A stretch of 33,993 nucleotides of DNA from Ghiorsea sp. GTDB taxonomy: Bacteria > Pseudomonadota > Zetaproteobacteria > Mariprofundales > Mariprofundaceae. The stretch lies in contig JALSZC010000212.1 of the NCBI GenBank assembly GCA_027059605.1, positions 1-33,993 of the forward strand. The letters are read 5' to 3'. Position 1 is the first letter of the stretch. Each line of letters begins with the position of its first letter. The notes under the pieces were generated by a model. It saw only the letters and a list, made by a program, of their open reading frames with translations, ran no database searches and was not told where the DNA came from. The translations under genes and the position numbers were made by a program. This document shows positions 16,869 to 26,142 of this stretch, in pieces.

Positions 16869-16883
16869 GATTACATCAGTTGG

Positions 16884-17324
16884 CTACTGAAGTGCAGCTT
16901 TCACTTCGGTAGAGACTTTGCTCATGTCAGCCTTGCCTTGCGCTTTGGGTCGGACAATGCCCATCACTTTACCCATGTCTTTCATTGAAGTGGCACCTAC
17001 TTCTGCAACGGCATCAGCAACCAGTTTTTTAATTTCAGTATCATTCATTTGTTCAGGCAAATAAACCTCTAACACTTTAATTTCAGCTTGTTCTTTTTCA
17101 GCCAGCTCAGGGCGACCTGCCTCAAGATATTGGTTTGCTGAGTCTTTACGTTGTTTGATGAGTTTGCCGATGACCGCAAGTGTTTCTGTGTTTTCTAAAG
17201 CTTTGCCCAATTCAATTTCTTTATCTTTAATGGCAGCTCTAAGCATGCGGATAACACTGAGTGCTACCTTATCTTTTGCTTTCATAGCAGCTTTCATATC
17301 ATCTGTAATTTGTTGAATCAGCAT
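16884..17324 (-). CDS. yqeY: GatB/YqeY domain protein
   Basis: This 146-aa cytoplasmic protein is the YqeY family, a helical domain also found at the end of the GatB amidotransferase subunit. The family motifs are visible: IRMLRAAIKDKEIE, KQRKDSANQYLEAGRPELAE, EVYLPEQMND and the C-terminal GATSMKDMGKVMG then GKADMSKVSTEV. A role with tRNA or amidotransferases has been suggested from the shared domain. An AAGGTG precedes ATG 17324. Confidence 0.95.
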   Translation of the reverse strand: MLIQQITDDMKAAMKAKDKVALSVIRMLRAAIKDKEIELGKALENTETLAVIGKLIKQRKDSANQYLEAGRPELAEKEQAEIKVLEVYLPEQMNDTEIKKLVADAVAEVGATSMKDMGKVMGIVRPKAQGKADMSKVSTEVKAALQ

Positions 17325-17357
17325 AGTTTAACACCTTTCGTATAGTTTAGGGCAGAG

Positions 17358-17385
17358 ATATTAGAGGTGTTGTTGGCTCATGCAA
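17358..17385 (-). promoter_or_regulatory. Probable promoter of yqeY-cbiM
   Basis: On the minus strand TTGCAT (plus 17380-17385), a 16-bp spacer, TAATAT (plus 17358-17363), 34 bp upstream of the yqeY start. Confidence 0.5.
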
Positions 17386-17479
17386 GCAAAACACTGTTTT
17401 TTTATAAATATTAAGCTTAAAATTGATGTGTATTTTTTTTAATGTAATATTTATCTTGATGTGGCTATGCTACGCCACC

Positions 17480-19153
17480 ATGACATTTTATCATCAAACA
17501 CTTAAACCTATTCTTTATCGTGTTGGCTCTATGCCAGTTGCGATTTTACTTCTATTGCTGCTGTCCGTTGCTTCGGTAATAGGTACAGTACTCAAGCAAA
17601 ACCAAGATCAAGCTGATTATTTGCATCAGTTTGGACCAACATGGTATTGGACGTTTCGTGCCTTAGGCTTGTTTGACATGTATCATACTTGGTGGTTCTT
17701 GACGATTTTGGGTTTGTTAATGTTTTCTTTGGCGGCATGTTTGTTGCGCAATACACCTAGATATTTACAAGAAATGAAAAACCGCAAAGGTACCATGAAT
17801 GAAAATGCACGTAAGCATATTGAGCATAAGTTTGATTTAACTTTTGATGATAAAGAAAGAGTGGTATCAAGTATTAAAGAATCACTACCTGGGTGGAAAT
17901 GGATGGAGACCCAAGTCGGTGATGTGCTTTGGTTGCGTGGTGATAAAGGACGTTTTCATAAATGGGGTTACATCACTGTTCATACTGCAATGCTGGTTAT
18001 TTTGATTGGTGGTTGGATGAGCGTCCAATTTGGTTTTCGAGGTAATATGGCAGTACCAGAAGGAGGTAAAGAAAGCGAAATTTCTTTCCTTAAAGGTACA
18101 ACTACAGAGTATTTAAAAATGCCATTTGAAATACGTTGTGACGATTTCACTGTGAACTTCTTCTCTACGGGCGCACCATCTGAGTTTCGTAGTACCTTAA
18201 CTATCATTGACGATGGCAAAGAAGTGATGACCAAAGATATTATTGTGAATGAACCATTGTCATATAAAGGTGTGCGCATTTATCAAGCGTCGTTTGGTGA
18301 TGGGGGCTCAATGGTTACATTAAAGCTTCATCGCTTAAATAAAAAAGGTAATGTTGATATAGCTAAAGCCAGAGTTTACACCATGTTTGAGGATCCATAT
18401 TCTGATGTAAGCTTAGAATTTAAAGATTTCCGCCCGTATAATATTGAAAACATGGCAGCGGCAGGAGAACCCAAAGACTTTAAAGATATGGGGCCAGCAG
18501 TCGATTTTGTGATTCGTGGCAAAGGACTGACACCAGTATTGGTGCGTAGCTTTATGAATCCTTTTATTATTAATGGGCAAAATCAAGGCTCTTATATGAT
18601 GGTTTCAACAACGGGTGACGCACGTGATTTTGAAACATTCTTGTTGGGTCTAGATTTCTCAGAGCCTAAGGAATGGGAACTGTTTCAGGCATTTGTACAC
18701 CGTTTACCAACGGAACAGGGTGCAACAAAAGAAGATAACTTAAATGCATTCCGTGCAGCTTTGGATGAAGTTTATCCTGATGGAAGACCGAGTGATTTAC
18801 CGATGTTGGGTAACCGCGTGATTCAAGCTTTGAAAGTATTGCCTGATATGCCGTGGCCATTTGTACCTGTGCTAGAAGATTATGATCAAACCTATTATAC
18901 AGGCTTGCAGCTTGCCAAGGATCCAGGTATGGATGTGGTTTGGATTGGCAGTGCCTTGCTGGTTGGTGGCTTGTGTATCATGTTTTATGTTGCCCACCGT
19001 AAAGTATGGGTGAAAATCCAAGAACAAGAAAACGGTGAAGTCAAAGTAGAAGTGACTGGTTTGAGTAATCGTAACCCTGTTGCTTTTGAACAAGAGTTTG
19101 AAGATTTAGAGAAACAAATCAAAAACGCGTATGAACAAGGAGTGAAAGTATGA
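17480..19153 (+). CDS. resB: Cytochrome c biogenesis protein ResB
   Basis: ResB is half of the System II (ResB-ResC) haem export and cytochrome c assembly complex in the cytoplasmic membrane. The track starts at TTG 17423; I prefer ATG 17480 (MTFYHQTLKPILYRVGSMP), because homologues begin close to the first membrane helix (ILLLLLLSVASVIGTVL). Two more helices are in the N-terminal part (WFLTILGLLMFSLAACLL; HTAMLVILIGGWMSV, with a conserved-type His). A large periplasmic domain follows and a last helix with AHRKVWV near the end. None of the candidate starts has a strong ribosome binding site. The stop overlaps the next start as ATGA. Confidence 0.92.
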   Translation: MTFYHQTLKPILYRVGSMPVAILLLLLLSVASVIGTVLKQNQDQADYLHQFGPTWYWTFRALGLFDMYHTWWFLTILGLLMFSLAACLLRNTPRYLQEMKNRKGTMNENARKHIEHKFDLTFDDKERVVSSIKESLPGWKWMETQVGDVLWLRGDKGRFHKWGYITVHTAMLVILIGGWMSVQFGFRGNMAVPEGGKESEISFLKGTTTEYLKMPFEIRCDDFTVNFFSTGAPSEFRSTLTIIDDGKEVMTKDIIVNEPLSYKGVRIYQASFGDGGSMVTLKLHRLNKKGNVDIAKARVYTMFEDPYSDVSLEFKDFRPYNIENMAAAGEPKDFKDMGPAVDFVIRGKGLTPVLVRSFMNPFIINGQNQGSYMMVSTTGDARDFETFLLGLDFSEPKEWELFQAFVHRLPTEQGATKEDNLNAFRAALDEVYPDGRPSDLPMLGNRVIQALKVLPDMPWPFVPVLEDYDQTYYTGLQLAKDPGMDVVWIGSALLVGGLCIMFYVAHRKVWVKIQEQENGEVKVEVTGLSNRNPVAFEQEFEDLEKQIKNAYEQGVKV

Positions 19154-20391
19154 CAGCGATAACAGCAGATAAAGTTAGTTTTACCAGTTCGATGTATAAA
19201 GGGCGGATTGCCCATGTGCGCAACTGGGCTTATTTGGGCTTGTTGGCAGGTTTGGCGGCTATGGCTATGTTTGGTGGAGATGGTTATGTAGAAGATAACT
19301 TTGTATTCCAAATGTTTAGCCTTGAAGGTGTAAAGTGGATGGCTGGTGGTGCTGTGATTGGTATGGGGTATGCCTTTACAACATCAGAATCCAAGTTTCG
19401 TGCATTTCGTTTTTCTGAGATTCTAGTACCTTGGTTGGATGGTGCAGTATTGATGGTGGCATTGATGGGCTTATATACTTTATTTGAACCATCTGAAGCC
19501 ATGATTACCTATGAAGACCAATCCAATTTGTTCTCAGGTAAAGTCATTATGACCATGAATGTGGCGATGCTATTTTCAGCTCTGTGTTATATTGCATACC
19601 TTTTTGCACCTGATTCATTTATTGGTAAATTGGGTACAGCAACGGCTTGGATTGGTGTGTATGCTGGTGGCTCTGCATTATTACTGCGTTGGTATGAATC
19701 ATATTTATTGATGGGTGGTGATATTGGTCATGCACCTGTGTCGAACTTGTATGAAGTGTTTATCTTATTGTTTTGTGTGATTTGTGTGATTTATTTAACG
19801 CTTGAAAGTCGTCATAATGCGCGTGGTCTTGGTGCATTTGTCATGCCGATTGTGGCAGCAGGTATTTTCTTCTCAATTTGGTTGGAATCAATTGGACAGT
19901 CTGACATCAAACCACTTGTACCAGCATTGCAGTCTTACTGGATGAAGATTCATGTGCCGTTAAACTTTATTGGTTATGGTTCATTTGCTGTAGCTTGTGC
20001 AGCAGGTATGGCTTGGTTGTTCCGTAATCGTTTGGAGCAAAATGGTTCACAATCACGATTGTTGTCGGTGTTCCCATCATTAAAACAATTGGATAGTCTA
20101 GCTTATAAATCTGTTGCAATTGGTTTTCCAGCATTTACTTTGGCAACCATTTTAGGGGCTGCTTGGGCTGCAGAAGCTTGGGGTGGCTATTGGTCTTGGG
20201 ATCCCAAAGAAACTTGGGCATTGATTGTATGGCTTGTGTATGGTGCATATTTGCATGCTAGATTCTCGCATGGTTTGCAGGGTAAAACATTGGCATGGTG
20301 GGCTGTATTAGGCTTCTTGGTAACGATTTTCTGCTTCGTAGGTGTAAACATGTATTTGTCTGGTTTGCACTCATACGGTCAACTTACCTGA
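19150..20391 (+). CDS. resC: Cytochrome c biogenesis protein ResC/CcsA
   Basis: This 413-aa polytopic membrane protein is the haem-handling partner of ResB. The tryptophan-rich WWD haem-binding motif is clear: WGGYWSWDPKETWALIVW, with flanking histidines (HVPLNFIGYGS, YLHARFSHG) for haem ligation. About eight or more hydrophobic helices are visible. It overlaps resB by four bases (ATGA), so translation is coupled. Together they ligate haem to CXXCH apocytochromes in the periplasm, needed for respiratory c-type cytochromes. Confidence 0.95.
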   Translation: MTAITADKVSFTSSMYKGRIAHVRNWAYLGLLAGLAAMAMFGGDGYVEDNFVFQMFSLEGVKWMAGGAVIGMGYAFTTSESKFRAFRFSEILVPWLDGAVLMVALMGLYTLFEPSEAMITYEDQSNLFSGKVIMTMNVAMLFSALCYIAYLFAPDSFIGKLGTATAWIGVYAGGSALLLRWYESYLLMGGDIGHAPVSNLYEVFILLFCVICVIYLTLESRHNARGLGAFVMPIVAAGIFFSIWLESIGQSDIKPLVPALQSYWMKIHVPLNFIGYGSFAVACAAGMAWLFRNRLEQNGSQSRLLSVFPSLKQLDSLAYKSVAIGFPAFTLATILGAAWAAEAWGGYWSWDPKETWALIVWLVYGAYLHARFSHGLQGKTLAWWAVLGFLVTIFCFVGVNMYLSGLHSYGQLT

Positions 20392-20411
20392 TTTAAACTA
20401 TATTTACTTAT

Positions 20412-21053
20412 ATGTCGCTGTTTTCTAAACCTATCTTAGCTTTAGATACAGCGGCGGGTGCGTCAGTGTGTTTATTGTTGTCAGATGGAAAAAGTATATC
20501 TGCAAGCATGAACACACCACGTGCGCATTCGCGTGAGTTACTGCCGCTGTTGGAGCAAGTTGTGATACAGCAAGCTGGTTTGCAGTGGCAAGATTTGGGT
20601 GCTTTTGCTGTTGGCACAGGGCCTGGATCTTTCACTGGTTTAAGGGTTGCATGTGCTACCGTTGCAGGCTTGAATGCATCATTGCACAAGCCTGTATATG
20701 CACTGTCTTCATTAGCGATTACGGCAGAACAAGCTATGGTAGAAGATGAATTATGGGCAATTGAAGATGCTAGGTCAGGGTTGGTTTATGCAGCAAAGTT
20801 TTCAGCAGGTATATGCACTGTAGAGCCTCAATGTTTAACATGGGAGTCATTCTTAAAACTTCCCGCTACGCAATATGTTGCTTTATCCGATATTTCGGTT
20901 GATTTGTCAGGCTGGGAGGCTTTACCTTTACGGCAAACGCGCGAACAAGCATTGATAGCTCAAGTGCGCAAACTTCAACCCAGTAGCAATCATAAAATGT
21001 GGGTTGAACCTTTATACTTACAAGCTTCGCAAGCGGAGAAAAACCTAGTATGA
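20412..21053 (+). CDS. tsaB: tRNA threonylcarbamoyladenosine biosynthesis protein TsaB
   Basis: TsaB is the non-catalytic, Kae1-like partner of TsaD in making the essential t6A37 tRNA modification. The N-terminal ILALDTAAGASVCLL and the signature GTGPGSFTGLRVA (about residue 70) mark the family; HSRELLPLLEQV is also typical. At 213 aa it is slightly short but complete. It starts 20 bp after resC and overlaps the phosphatase gene by four bases (ATGA). Partners TsaC, TsaD and TsaE are outside the window. Confidence 0.94.
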   Translation: MSLFSKPILALDTAAGASVCLLLSDGKSISASMNTPRAHSRELLPLLEQVVIQQAGLQWQDLGAFAVGTGPGSFTGLRVACATVAGLNASLHKPVYALSSLAITAEQAMVEDELWAIEDARSGLVYAAKFSAGICTVEPQCLTWESFLKLPATQYVALSDISVDLSGWEALPLRQTREQALIAQVRKLQPSSNHKMWVEPLYLQASQAEKNLV

Positions 21054-21538
21054 GCCAACCACTACGTGTTCTTTTTGTTTGTTTAGGCAATATTTGTCGC
21101 TCGCCATTGGCAGAAGTGGTGGTCAAATCGGTTGCTCAAGAGCAAGGCTTATTGGATCAGTTTCATTTTGAATCAGCAGGTACAGGTAGTTGGCATGTGG
21201 GCGGTGGTGCAGACCCGCGTTCAGCAAGCAAAGCCTTGGAAAAAGGTTTAAGTTTAGAAAGCCATCAGGCTCAGCAAATTACACGAAGAAACATTGGTGA
21301 TTGGGATATATTTGTGGCTATGGATAGCGATAATAGGCGCAATCTGATTGCGATGGGTGCCAAGCCTGAACAAGTGGTGATGATGCGAGCTTTTGAAGGG
21401 GCAGCACAAGCACCTGATGTGCCAGACCCTTATTATGGTGGTGCTTCAGGTTTTGAAGATGCATACCAAATGCTCAAATTGAACGCACAAGGTCTGCTTC
21501 AATACTTACAACAATGTAAACAACAACACTCATGTTAG
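21050..21538 (+). CDS. Low-molecular-weight protein tyrosine phosphatase
   Basis: This 162-aa cytoplasmic phosphatase has the C-x5-R active site CLGNICRS (Cys11 to Arg17) in VLFVCLGNICRSPLAE, and the general-acid loop VPDPYYGG near residue 126. It removes phosphate from tyrosine or arginine in proteins, depending on the subgroup. The partner kinase is not in the window. It overlaps tsaB by four bases and the next gene by seven. Confidence 0.95.
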   Translation: MSQPLRVLFVCLGNICRSPLAEVVVKSVAQEQGLLDQFHFESAGTGSWHVGGGADPRSASKALEKGLSLESHQAQQITRRNIGDWDIFVAMDSDNRRNLIAMGAKPEQVVMMRAFEGAAQAPDVPDPYYGGASGFEDAYQMLKLNAQGLLQYLQQCKQQHSC

Positions 21539-23328
21539 GTCAATTGCATACACGTTTGCGAAGAATACCTGATTGGCTACGTAGCCATGATACATTGTAT
21601 TTGGGGCTTTGGTCCTTGGTTGTTGGTGTTTTGGCTGGTTATGCTGCGTTGTTGATTCGTTTTGGTATTGAGTGGGTGAGCCGAATTTGGACGGGCGAAG
21701 CCTCATGGTCTGAAGGTTTACACGATATTCACTGGTCTATTTTTATTCTTGCTCCATCCATTGCTGGTTTAATAGTGGGCTGGATTAATAACCGTTGGTT
21801 ACCTGTGACCGAAGAGCGGGTTATTCCTGGTGTGATTGAAGCACTGGCAGAGCGTGGTGGTAAAATATCATTCCGTAAGAGTAGTGGTGAATTTGTTGCC
21901 AATATTGTGTCTGTGGGTAGTGGTGCATCTATGGGGCGTGAAGCACCAACGGTTGCACTTGGCGCAGCTTTATCCTCATTGCTTGGTCAATGGTTAAATT
22001 TATCGGAAAAACAAATCCGTACGCTTATTGGCTGTGGTGTAGCAGGTGGTATTGCAGCATCTTTTAATGCGCCGATTGCAGGAGTGTTGTTTGCCTTAGA
22101 GGTTATCCTGGCAGATTATGCGATTGCCACATTTACACCGATTGTGATGTCGGCAGTAATTGCCACAGTGATTACCCGCTCTGAATTGGGAAACTTCCCC
22201 ATGTTTACCATTCCAGAATTTAGACTTGTTTCATCTTGGGAAATTCCCGCTTATATTGGTTTGGGTATCTTTTGTGGTTTGTTGGCAACGCTGATTGTGA
22301 AGGGTGTACCTACGGCACGACATATGTATGAGCGTTACATTTCATTTCCAATTGTACGACCTGCTGTAGCAGGTTTGTTGTTGGGTTTATGCGCACTGGT
22401 GATTCCAGAAATTATGTCTATTGGTTATGGCACAGTGGATGGCATTCTCTTGGAAAATGTGGAAACCAATATGGTTGGTCAGCATTTACCCTTGATACTA
22501 TTTTTAAGTATTTTGCTGGTAATGAAGTTGATTGTTAGCATTATTTGTTCTGGTGGTAAATTTGGTGGTGGTATGATTGGTCCATCGGTGTTTATTGGGG
22601 CAACAGCAGGTGCACTTTTTGGTGGGCTTGTACATGGTATGTTCCCCACATGGACAGAATCGTATGGCGCATACGCACTGGTGGCTTGTGGCGCAATGGT
22701 GGCGGCGACGATTCAAGCACCCATGAGCTCTATTTTGATGATTTTTGAGTTGTCCAATGATTATCATATTATGGTACCATTGATGACAGCATGTGTTGTT
22801 GCTGCATTGACCAAACGTGCTTTTGGTAGTGATTCTATTTTAACGGAAGTGTTGTCGGAAAAAGGTGTGAATACCGAGTGGTCACTTGAGCGATCATGGA
22901 TGCGTGCAGTTCCTGTATCTCGATTACCATGGCGTTCTGTGCCATCAGTGCATGTATCGGATAAACTGGAAGTGTTGAAAAAAGTCTATATTTCATCGGG
23001 TAAAGGTTGCGTGATTGTGACCAATGATGAAGGAGAAATGGTGGGCATGGTCACCTTCTTTGATTTACAAAAATGGCTGCTTGATTCCTCACTTGACCAA
23101 GTAGTGGTGGCAGAAGAGGTCGCCAATAAGAATGTGATTAGTCTATCAGAAAATGATAGTTTATTGGATGCTATTGATATTTTAGATCGCGCTACCTTTG
23201 AACAAATGCCCGTGACTGATGCCGATAATCCGAAAAGAGTTTTGGGTATTGTATCTCGCAATGCCGTGTTCTCTACGTATCATAAATTGATTGTAAAACA
23301 TGGTGAAGATCATGCTGCTAAGAGTTAG
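21532..23328 (+). CDS. CLC-type chloride channel/transporter with CBS domains
   Basis: This 598-aa membrane protein is a ClC family member (about residues 20-440) with a C-terminal CBS pair (about 470-590) that could sense nucleotides. The gating glutamate is present in GREAPTV (Glu137), as is the GGKFGGGMIGPSVFIGA loop. Unusual features: the position of the E. coli proton glutamate E203 is Val191 (FALEV), the GSGIP loop is replaced by ERVIPGV so that Ser107 is lost, and the central Tyr (SIYT-type) is Leu in SILTEVL. This fits a channel rather than a Cl-/H+ exchanger, which is inference. The start overlaps the phosphatase stop by seven bases. Confidence 0.9.
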   Translation: MLGQLHTRLRRIPDWLRSHDTLYLGLWSLVVGVLAGYAALLIRFGIEWVSRIWTGEASWSEGLHDIHWSIFILAPSIAGLIVGWINNRWLPVTEERVIPGVIEALAERGGKISFRKSSGEFVANIVSVGSGASMGREAPTVALGAALSSLLGQWLNLSEKQIRTLIGCGVAGGIAASFNAPIAGVLFALEVILADYAIATFTPIVMSAVIATVITRSELGNFPMFTIPEFRLVSSWEIPAYIGLGIFCGLLATLIVKGVPTARHMYERYISFPIVRPAVAGLLLGLCALVIPEIMSIGYGTVDGILLENVETNMVGQHLPLILFLSILLVMKLIVSIICSGGKFGGGMIGPSVFIGATAGALFGGLVHGMFPTWTESYGAYALVACGAMVAATIQAPMSSILMIFELSNDYHIMVPLMTACVVAALTKRAFGSDSILTEVLSEKGVNTEWSLERSWMRAVPVSRLPWRSVPSVHVSDKLEVLKKVYISSGKGCVIVTNDEGEMVGMVTFFDLQKWLLDSSLDQVVVAEEVANKNVISLSENDSLLDAIDILDRATFEQMPVTDADNPKRVLGIVSRNAVFSTYHKLIVKHGEDHAAKS

Positions 23329-23331
23329 TCA

Positions 23332-25434
23332 TTGCGTTTAAATACAGCGCAACAAGCTGCAGTTGAGGCAGAAGATGGACCTCAGCTTATTTTGGCAGGA
23401 GCAGGCTCTGGAAAAACACGTACTGTAGTGCACCGCATTGGGCATTTGATTGCTAACCGTGGTTATGCGCCACATCGGATTTTAGCGGTTACTTTCACCA
23501 ACAAAGCAGCCAAAGAATTACAGCAACGGTTATCTGACTTGATTGGTGATGGTGGCGGGGGTGTAATTTCAGGTACATTTCACTCGATTTCACTACGTTT
23601 TTTAAGAAGTTATGCTGATGTGCTGGGTTACCCCAAAAGTTTTCAAGTCATTGATAGTGATGACCAAAAGACGTTGATAAAGCGTATTCTTAAAGCACGA
23701 AATATTCCGTCAGATCGTTTGCACCCTTCGTTTTTGAGTAGCTGGATTGAGCAACAGAAAAATGCGGGTTATCTACCAGAGCAAGCTGAGTCTATGTTGT
23801 GGAGTGGTTTAGATCTTAAAGATTTATATCTTGCTTACCAAGATGAGCTTAAAACACTTGAGCGCATGGACTTCTCAGATTTAATTCTGAATTGTGTGGT
23901 ATTACTTAGAGACTATAAAGATGTGGCGACTGCCATGTTTACCCGCTTTGACCATATTTTGGTCGATGAATATCAAGATACCAACCCCTTGCAACATGAA
24001 TGGTTGTGTCTGCTTGCACAAGAACATCAAAATCTCACTGTTGTTGGTGATGATGATCAGTCTATTTATGGTTGGCGTGGGGCTGATGTACGACATATAT
24101 TGGATTTTGAGCGGGTATGGCACAATGCAAAGGTGCATAGGTTAGAAGAAAATTACCGTTCCACAGAGGCGATACTCAAGCTTGCTAACGCAATCATTTG
24201 TAATAATGAAGATAGACACACAAAAACACTACGTGCAACACGAGAAGGCGGTTTAACACCTGAATTTCACGTATGTGTAGATGAATATGCAGAAGCTCGA
24301 CATATGGCAAAGTTGTTTAATGAACGGTATGCTGATGTGCCTTGGTCAAAGATGGCGGTACTGTATCGTTCCAATCGTCAATCCTTAGCCATTGAACAGA
24401 TATTTCGAGAGGAAGATATTCCATACCGAATCATTGGTGGTTTAAGCTTTTTTGCCCGCATGGAAATCAAAGATGCTTTGGCATTTTGGGCGATTTTGAA
24501 TGACTGCGCTGATAGCATGCATGTGTTGCGTATTTGCAATAAACCCAAGCGTGGTATTGGTGCTAAGGGACAGGAAACGATTGCTGCTTTGTTAAGCGCA
24601 AGTGGTTTAAGGGTGGCAGAGTGGATAGAAAGCATATTGCAAGCCACATCTATGCCTGCACCCATGAAGAAGCTGCTTCCTTTATTGCAGTTGATACATG
24701 ATATCAAAGCAGAAAGCGAAGATATGCCTGATAAAGGACTGATGTTATTGTTAGAGAAATCGGGGTATTTAGACAGCCTTAAAGCACTGGGTGATGTGGA
24801 AGGCGAGTCACGCTTGGAAAACATCAAAACGCTACAAAATTATATTGAGTTGTCTTTGGCATCAGGCATTACGCCGATTGAATTTATGGATAGGGCAGCA
24901 CTGATGGTCAGTGGTGAAGAAGATAATGATGATAAAGATGCGGTGAATCTGATGAGCTTGCACCGCGCCAAAGGTTTGGAGTTTGATACCGTAGTTTTGG
25001 CAGGTGTGGAAGATGGTATGTTACCACATCAAAGGTCGTTGGATGAAGGTGAAGCTGGTATTGCAGAAGAGCGTAGGCTTTTGTATGTAGGGGTGACACG
25101 GGCGGAAAACATTTTACACCTCACTTCAGCACGCTTACGCCGTATTTTTGGTGATATGACTTACCCTATGCCAAGCCGTTTTATTGCAGATTTGGATGAT
25201 GATGTGTTGTTTAAATCTGAAAAAGTACAGCAACCAACAATGTTTAAACAAGCGCAAGCAGCATCATCTGTTCAGGGTATTGCCGTGGGTGCTTATGTGA
25301 ATCATCCCAGCTTTGGTGATGGTTTGATTGTGGATTTAGAGGGTGATGGTGATGCAGTGCGTGTAGCTATTGAGTTTGATGCAGTGGGTTTAAAACGGCT
25401 GATGCTTAAGTATGCAGCCCTGACGGTGTTGTGA
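23332..25434 (+). CDS. UvrD/PcrA-type superfamily 1 DNA helicase
   Basis: This 700-aa 3'-5' DNA helicase for repair or replication-fork processing has all SF1A motifs: AGAGSGKTRT (about residues 23-30), TFTNKAAKEL, VDEYQDTN (motif II), GDDDQSIYGWRGAD, ENYRST, LMSLHRAKGLEFD, and RRLLYVGVTRA. The C-terminal GAYVNHPSFGDGLIVDLEGDGDAV region is the tudor-like domain of PcrA/UvrD. It starts at TTG 23332, three bases after the CLC stop, with only a weak ribosome binding site, so it may be translated by coupling. I cannot tell UvrD from PcrA or Rep without a tree. Confidence 0.94.
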   Translation: MRLNTAQQAAVEAEDGPQLILAGAGSGKTRTVVHRIGHLIANRGYAPHRILAVTFTNKAAKELQQRLSDLIGDGGGGVISGTFHSISLRFLRSYADVLGYPKSFQVIDSDDQKTLIKRILKARNIPSDRLHPSFLSSWIEQQKNAGYLPEQAESMLWSGLDLKDLYLAYQDELKTLERMDFSDLILNCVVLLRDYKDVATAMFTRFDHILVDEYQDTNPLQHEWLCLLAQEHQNLTVVGDDDQSIYGWRGADVRHILDFERVWHNAKVHRLEENYRSTEAILKLANAIICNNEDRHTKTLRATREGGLTPEFHVCVDEYAEARHMAKLFNERYADVPWSKMAVLYRSNRQSLAIEQIFREEDIPYRIIGGLSFFARMEIKDALAFWAILNDCADSMHVLRICNKPKRGIGAKGQETIAALLSASGLRVAEWIESILQATSMPAPMKKLLPLLQLIHDIKAESEDMPDKGLMLLLEKSGYLDSLKALGDVEGESRLENIKTLQNYIELSLASGITPIEFMDRAALMVSGEEDNDDKDAVNLMSLHRAKGLEFDTVVLAGVEDGMLPHQRSLDEGEAGIAEERRLLYVGVTRAENILHLTSARLRRIFGDMTYPMPSRFIADLDDDVLFKSEKVQQPTMFKQAQAASSVQGIAVGAYVNHPSFGDGLIVDLEGDGDAVRVAIEFDAVGLKRLMLKYAALTVL

Positions 25435-25456
25435 TTTAGACTTTCTGTCTTACAAT
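25429..25456 (+). promoter_or_regulatory. Promoter of ppa
   Basis: TTGTGA (25429-25434), a 16-bp spacer, TACAAT (25451-25456), overlapping the end of the helicase gene and 27 bp before the pyrophosphatase start. Confidence 0.55.
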
Positions 25457-25485
25457 GCGCATTTAAAGTGTTTTAGGAGAATATG

Positions 25486-26013
25486 ATGGATCTTAGTAAA
25501 ATCCCAGCAGGTAAAGATACACCCGAAGAAGTAAATGTGGTGATTGAAGTACCACAACATGCCGACCCAATTAAATATGAGTTGGATAAAGATTCAGGTG
25601 CGGTGTTTGTTGACCGTTTTATGCACACAGCGATGCATTACCCATGCAATTATGGTTTTGTGCCCAACACATTGTCTGAAGATGGTGACCCAGTAGATGT
25701 ATTGGTGGTATCAGAGTTTGCATTGGTGCCTGGTTGTGTGGTGGCTTGCCGCCCTATAGCAGTATTGCAAATGGAAGATGAAGCAGGTATGGATGCTAAA
25801 GTATTGGCAGTGCCAATTACAAAGCTAACTCCTGTATATAAAGATGTTACAGGTCCAGAAGGTTTACCTAAGTTTTTGCTTGATCAAATTGAACATTTCT
25901 TTGAACATTATAAAGATTTAGAGCCAAACAAATGGGTGAAAGTTACAGGTTGGGCAGATGCAGCAGCAGCCAAAAAAGAAATTATGGATTCAATCGCACG
26001 TTATAACGATTAA
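25486..26013 (+). CDS. ppa: Inorganic pyrophosphatase (family I)
   Basis: This soluble hydrolase splits pyrophosphate and pulls biosynthetic reactions forward, including ADP-glucose synthesis by GlgC. The metal-binding DGDPVDVLV motif is intact, with YPCNYGFVPNT and KVLAVPITK also typical. There are two in-frame ATGs (25483 and 25486). The second is preferred because AGGAG then has a six-base spacing, giving 175 aa. A strong terminator follows. Confidence 0.97.
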   Translation: MDLSKIPAGKDTPEEVNVVIEVPQHADPIKYELDKDSGAVFVDRFMHTAMHYPCNYGFVPNTLSEDGDPVDVLVVSEFALVPGCVVACRPIAVLQMEDEAGMDAKVLAVPITKLTPVYKDVTGPEGLPKFLLDQIEHFFEHYKDLEPNKWVKVTGWADAAAAKKEIMDSIARYND

Positions 26014-26034
26014 TTGATGTAGATTCTGTAAACT

Positions 26035-26063
26035 AAGGCTCCGCAATAAGTGGAGCCTTTTTT
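26035..26063 (+). terminator. Terminator of ppa
   Basis: AAGGCTCC (26035-26042) and GGAGCCTT (26052-26059) form an 8-bp stem followed by TTTTTT. Confidence 0.93.
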
Positions 26064-26070
26064 ATTTGCA

Positions 26071-26099
26071 GTGACCTAATACTGTTAAGCTGTTATCTT
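26071..26099 (+). promoter_or_regulatory. Possible promoter of zwf-gnd-pgl
   Basis: GTGACC (26071-26076), a 17-bp spacer with TG before the hexamer, then TATCTT (26094-26099). It lies 43 bp upstream of the zwf start. Confidence 0.4.
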
Positions 26100-26142
26100 G
26101 TGGCAGCAATATGAATTTTGAAATTGGTAAAAGCGAAAATAT

